Below, piece by piece: positions 6,070 through 8,535 of a stretch of DNA of 8,535 nucleotides (position 1 is the stretch's first letter; every line of letters starts with the position of its first letter). The notes beneath the pieces were generated by a model. The model was given only the letters and a program-made list of their open reading frames with translations. It did not search any database and was not told where the DNA came from. This stretch comes from JAQVOO01 sp964524755 (GTDB lineage Bacteria; Spirochaetota; Spirochaetia; Sphaerochaetales; Sphaerochaetaceae). The stretch covers positions 1-8,535 of the forward strand of contig CAZGDR010000064.1 of NCBI GenBank assembly GCA_964524755.1, given 5' to 3'. Made by a program: the position numbers and the translations under genes.

Positions 6070-7152
6070 ATGGAAAAAAAAGTATTATTTAGAGGTTCTA
6101 TCGTCATGCTGATGATCGTGCTTCTTTTCGTCTCTCTAGTTTTCACTATCAGCTGTTCAAAAGAAGAAACATCTTCTTCGAAACGGAGCTCTAAGACTCT
6201 GTATTTATATAACTGGACATATTATACTCCCGAATCGATAATTGAAAAATTCGAAAAAGAATATGATGTTAAAGTTGTAATTGATTATTTTGCTTCAAAT
6301 GAAGATATGTTTGCCAAGCTCAAAGCGGGGGGTGGCGGATACGACATCGTATTCCCTTCGCAGGATTATACGGCTATTATGATGAGCGAAAAGATGTTGC
6401 TACCTATCGACCAGAGCAAGATCCCCAATCTTGAGTACATCAATCCTGTAGTACTCCAGAAAGCAACTTATGACCCTGATATGGCTTGGTCAGTCCCCTA
6501 TTTCATGGGGGCCGCAGGTGTTGCGGTAAACAAGAAGAAAGTGACACAGTACAATCAGGACTGGAGTATTTTTGCTGATAAAAAGCTAGACGGCCGAATG
6601 ACGATGCTCGACGATATGCGTGAAGTATTAGGCGATGCATTAGCCTCCCTAGGCTACTCAGTAAATTCTACTGACAATAAAGAGCTCGCTCAAGCCCAAA
6701 AGCTGATCAATGAACAATGGAAACCTAATCTCGTCAAGTTTGATGCGGAGGGTTTCGCTAAAGGTTTTGCTAGTGGCGAGTTCTGGGTAGTTCAAGGGTA
6801 TGCTGAATCAGTATTCGAAGAACTTGAAGAAAACCGTTGGGACGAGGTGGACTTCTTCCTCCCTTCCCAAGGTGGTCCTATGTATTTAGATTCAATGGTT
6901 ATCCCTAAAGGAGCTAAAAACAGTGAATTAGCACATAAATTCATCGACTTCATTCATCGTCCCGAGATTTATGCTAAATTCCTAGATCGGTTCCATTTCC
7001 CCGCCTCGGTTAATACTGAAGCGGCAAAATACACGACTAACGAGCCTTTTTATCGCGCGGAAGATTTAGTTAATTATGAGTTAAAATACGACATTGGTGC
7101 AGATTTAGAAAAGTATAATGATATTTGGCAAACGATCCGTTACGTTGAGTAA
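6070..7152 (+). CDS. potD: Spermidine/putrescine-binding lipoprotein PotD
   Basis: This extracytoplasmic receptor delivers polyamines to PotBC. It has 360 residues. A basic start and hydrophobic core (about residues 10-28) lead to Cys29 in a relaxed lipobox (FTISC), so it is predicted to be a lipoprotein; a serine- and lysine-rich linker follows to about residue 42. The mature domain opens with LYNWTYYTP, where Trp49 and Tyr52 match E. coli PotD Trp34 and Tyr37. Ser97 matches Ser83. Asp182 and Glu185 (DDMRE) match Asp168 and Glu171, and Asp274 (LDSM) matches Asp257, so the acidic amine-binding residues are kept. By my hand alignment the aromatic positions Trp229, Trp255 and Tyr85 are Gln242, Tyr272 and Asp99 here, which may alter ligand choice. 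TAGGAGG (6058-6064) lies 5 bases before the ATG. It is the last gene of the operon. Confidence 0.93.
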   Translation: MEKKVLFRGSIVMLMIVLLFVSLVFTISCSKEETSSSKRSSKTLYLYNWTYYTPESIIEKFEKEYDVKVVIDYFASNEDMFAKLKAGGGGYDIVFPSQDYTAIMMSEKMLLPIDQSKIPNLEYINPVVLQKATYDPDMAWSVPYFMGAAGVAVNKKKVTQYNQDWSIFADKKLDGRMTMLDDMREVLGDALASLGYSVNSTDNKELAQAQKLINEQWKPNLVKFDAEGFAKGFASGEFWVVQGYAESVFEELEENRWDEVDFFLPSQGGPMYLDSMVIPKGAKNSELAHKFIDFIHRPEIYAKFLDRFHFPASVNTEAAKYTTNEPFYRAEDLVNYELKYDIGADLEKYNDIWQTIRYVE

Positions 7153-7160
7153 ATAGAACT

Positions 7161-7194
7161 GAAAAAGGGGTATCAGTGATGGTACCCCTAATCT
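7161..7194. terminator. Shared terminator hairpin between potD and the minus-strand nucleoside operon
   Basis: Bases 7166-7175 pair with 7180-7189 (10 bp with one G-U pair) around a GTGA tetraloop of the GNRA type. Read on the minus strand it is followed at once by TTTTTC, a good intrinsic terminator 50 bases after the phosphorylase stop. On the plus strand the following tract (AATCTTCAGG) is poor, so termination of pot transcripts there may be leaky; a T5 run lies further on at 7204-7208. Confidence 0.7.
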
Positions 7195-7238
7195 TCAGGT
7201 AACTTTTTAAGTGTTATAAGGAATGGGGGTGGTCCAAC

Positions 7239-7970
7239 CTAGTTGGTACCCATTAGGGTTGCCTGAGTTAATCTTGTTAATTGTTCAATAACTCGGTCGG
7301 AAATCTCATCTTCGATAAAACTAATGCCTTCAGCATCCAACCCAGCCGCCCAGTTGATAGAATAGACCGTACCGGCGAAGTCGATGCCTGCTTCATTGGC
7401 TAAAATTGTCTCTGTTGCAGCCGTCATTCCTACATAATCAGCTCCCCATCGCCTAAACATCGCGATTTCAGCCGGTGTTTCAAGCCGTGGGCCATTGGTA
7501 CAGATGTAGGTCCCTTTTAACGTCAGGGGAATCTTCAGTTGAGTCGCCTGGCGTGCTAGTGCAGAACGCAAGCGTTTACTATAAGGGGTGACCATAGGGA
7601 TATGGCGGACTCCCTTCTCGCCTCCGGTAAAGAAAGTCGATTGGCGACTGCCACCAGTCACATCAATAAACTGATCAATCAGACCAATCGTTCCTGGTAA
7701 GACCATACTGGTAATAGAACCTACGGCGTAGATACCGATGCTCTGAGTAACTTCTAGTTGCTGTAAGGCAGCAATATTAGCCCGATAATTCACCAAATGG
7801 GGTGGGATGGTATGTCCTTCGCCATGGCGAAGGAGTAGATAGAGGGGGTCTTCACCCCTTTCAAGTTCGAAAATATCGACCCCTCCATAGGGGGTGGTCA
7901 CGGTAAATTTAGTACTCTGTGGTGTTACCATACGTTGACACCCAGTTCCACCAATAATTGCCGATTTCAT
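7239..7970 (-). CDS. MTA phosphorylase-family nucleoside phosphorylase, probably 6-oxopurine type
   Basis: Members of this cytosolic family split purine nucleosides with phosphate, giving the free base and a (methylthio)ribose 1-phosphate. The 243-residue protein shows IIGGTG (5-10), RHGEGH (48-53), PPHLVNYRANI (56-66), DQFIDVT (99-105), GPRLETPAEI (160-169) and GMT (181-183), all MtnP/PNP fingerprints. The base-recognition segment reads SINWAAG (204-210). Adenine-specific MTA phosphorylases have TDYD here (human Asp220 and Asp222), whereas 6-oxopurine PNPs have TNxAAG; Asn206 therefore points to inosine, guanosine or methylthioinosine. I chose ATG 7970 because AGGAGA lies 6 bases upstream and IIGGTG then falls at the usual place; a GTG at 7985 overlapping the upstream stop would add MRRAE. 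It is the last gene of a minus-strand operon with an MtnA-like isomerase. The family is firm; the exact base is inferred. Confidence 0.88.
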   Translation of the reverse strand: MKSAIIGGTGCQRMVTPQSTKFTVTTPYGGVDIFELERGEDPLYLLLRHGEGHTIPPHLVNYRANIAALQQLEVTQSIGIYAVGSITSMVLPGTIGLIDQFIDVTGGSRQSTFFTGGEKGVRHIPMVTPYSKRLRSALARQATQLKIPLTLKGTYICTNGPRLETPAEIAMFRRWGADYVGMTAATETILANEAGIDFAGTVYSINWAAGLDAEGISFIEDEISDRVIEQLTRLTQATLMGTN

Positions 7971-7976
7971 CTCTGC

Positions 7977-7982
7977 TCTCCT
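7977..7982 (-). promoter_or_regulatory. Ribosome binding site deciding the phosphorylase start
   Basis: AGGAGA on the minus strand lies 6 bases before ATG 7970. It begins at the last base of the upstream gene's TGA (7984-7982), so the two genes are 11 bases apart and probably translationally coupled. Confidence 0.75.
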
Positions 7983-8535
7983 CACTTCTTATCATCTTGC
8001 TGATACAATGCCCTTATCTCCTGCGGAAGGGCAAGCCCCCGTGGTGTTACAATCGAAGTAACGAGAGAGGCCTCAATGCAATCAAAGGCAGGGTACCGTC
8101 CTTTGATGGTCTTTAAAGTTGTCATCTTTCCGTTGAAGTGGAGTACTTCTTTCCCATCACGCTCCTCCATGATGATATCTGATGCAATGTGGATGGTAGG
8201 ATCAGGTGCCATGGCAAAGACGGTATAGGGGATTTGGTAGTAGTGGGCACAGATAGCATTGGCGAGACTTCCTGTCTTGTTGACGACGGTACCGTCCATA
8301 GCCACTACATCGGCCGCTGTCATGTAGTGTGTGATAGCACTCTCAGCCATATAATGGGCGCCCATGCCATCAGTAATGAGTTGGACTGGAATACCTAGTT
8401 CTTCCAAGGAGGGAGCTGTTAAACGTGCTCCTTGTAAATAAGGTCTGGTTTCAGGGACAAAGACAGTCACATCCTTGCCTTCTTCTTTAGCTTTCATAAG
8501 CGAGAGTATGAAGGAGTGTTCTGCAAAGCAGGTGG
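7982..8535 (-). CDS. MtnA/eIF2B-alpha-family sugar-phosphate isomerase (5' end beyond window)
   Basis: About 184 C-terminal residues are visible of a family normally about 340-350 long; the frame is open to the right edge, so an ATG at 8497 is internal. The family converts aldose 1-phosphates to ketose 1-phosphates: methylthioribose-1-phosphate isomerase (MtnA) and ribose-1,5-bisphosphate isomerase. The first visible residues read TCFAEHSF, where the Cys (codon 8530-8528) falls at the catalytic Cys of the MtnA THCN motif. Next come VFVPETRPYLQGARLTA, matching the VFVDETRPxLQGARLTA signature, GIPVQLITDGMGAHYM, and AADVVAMDGTVVNKTGS with the second catalytic residue Asp at codon 8311-8309. VNKTGS corresponds to ANKIGT. 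Deviations (AAD for GAD, FAE after the Cys) suggest a paralogue rather than orthodox MtnA. The phosphorylase gene follows 11 bases downstream and would supply a pentose 1-phosphate substrate. Isomerase chemistry is inferred. Confidence 0.82.
   Translation of the reverse strand, partial: TCFAEHSFILSLMKAKEEGKDVTVFVPETRPYLQGARLTAPSLEELGIPVQLITDGMGAHYMAESAITHYMTAADVVAMDGTVVNKTGSLANAICAHYYQIPYTVFAMAPDPTIHIASDIIMEERDGKEVLHFNGKMTTLKTIKGRYPAFDCIEASLVTSIVTPRGLALPQEIRALYQQDDKK

Noticed and set aside
7231..7250. Small inverted repeat (CCAAC/GTTGG) around the phosphorylase stop codon
   Set aside because: Short, bulged, and not followed by a T tract on either strand; the hairpin at 7166-7189 is the better terminator.
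8189..8398. 69-codon plus-strand frame inside the isomerase gene
   Set aside because: It is antisense to the conserved ITDGMGAH to PDPTIH region of the MtnA-family protein.
8495..8497. ATG at 8497 as the start of the MtnA-like gene
   Set aside because: The frame continues upstream to the window edge with the conserved catalytic-Cys segment, so the gene is simply cut by the window.

Overview
The window is ordinary-density bacterial DNA, moderately AT-rich by eye. It carries parts of three transcription units. The potABCD-type polyamine transporter most resembles those of bacteria with lipoprotein-anchored PotD. The PotD lipobox is relaxed (T-I-S before Cys29), which would fit a spirochaete, but Firmicutes or another phylum cannot be excluded from this sequence. 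The host assignment is a low-confidence inference.

Region 1 (1-2861, plus strand) is a carbohydrate-acid operon. The last 12 codons of an unrecognised gene are followed by a LarA-superfamily (DUF2088) nickel-pincer hydroxyacid racemase/epimerase, then by NADP-dependent 6-phosphogluconate dehydrogenase (gnd), and the unit closes at a strong hairpin. The LarA homologue keeps the cofactor lysine and the nickel histidine at canonical spacing. Its position next to gnd makes a sugar-acid substrate such as gluconate a more attractive guess than lactate.

Region 2 (about 2862-7152, plus strand) is a complete polyamine ABC importer: potA (ATPase), potB and potC (permeases) and potD (substrate-binding lipoprotein). 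The first three genes are joined by 4-base ATGA overlaps. PotD follows after an 81-base gap that holds a hairpin. The 223-base leader has two candidate promoters, a perfect 16-base palindrome and a terminator-like hairpin with T tracts. potA starts at TTG.

Region 3 (7166-8535, minus strand) is a convergent operon of two genes that runs off the right edge. The upstream gene is an MtnA/eIF2B-alpha-family sugar-phosphate isomerase fragment. The downstream gene is an MTA-phosphorylase-family nucleoside phosphorylase that carries the Asn typical of 6-oxopurine enzymes in place of the adenine-binding Asp. Together they suggest purine nucleoside or methylthio-nucleoside salvage that delivers a pentose-1-phosphate to an isomerase. 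A hairpin between potD and this operon looks like the shared terminator.

No mobile element, CRISPR array, tRNA or rRNA was seen. I found no clearly new multi-gene system. The best leads are the substrate of the LarA homologue, the pairing of the oxopurine-type phosphorylase with the MtnA-like isomerase, and the PotD pocket substitutions.
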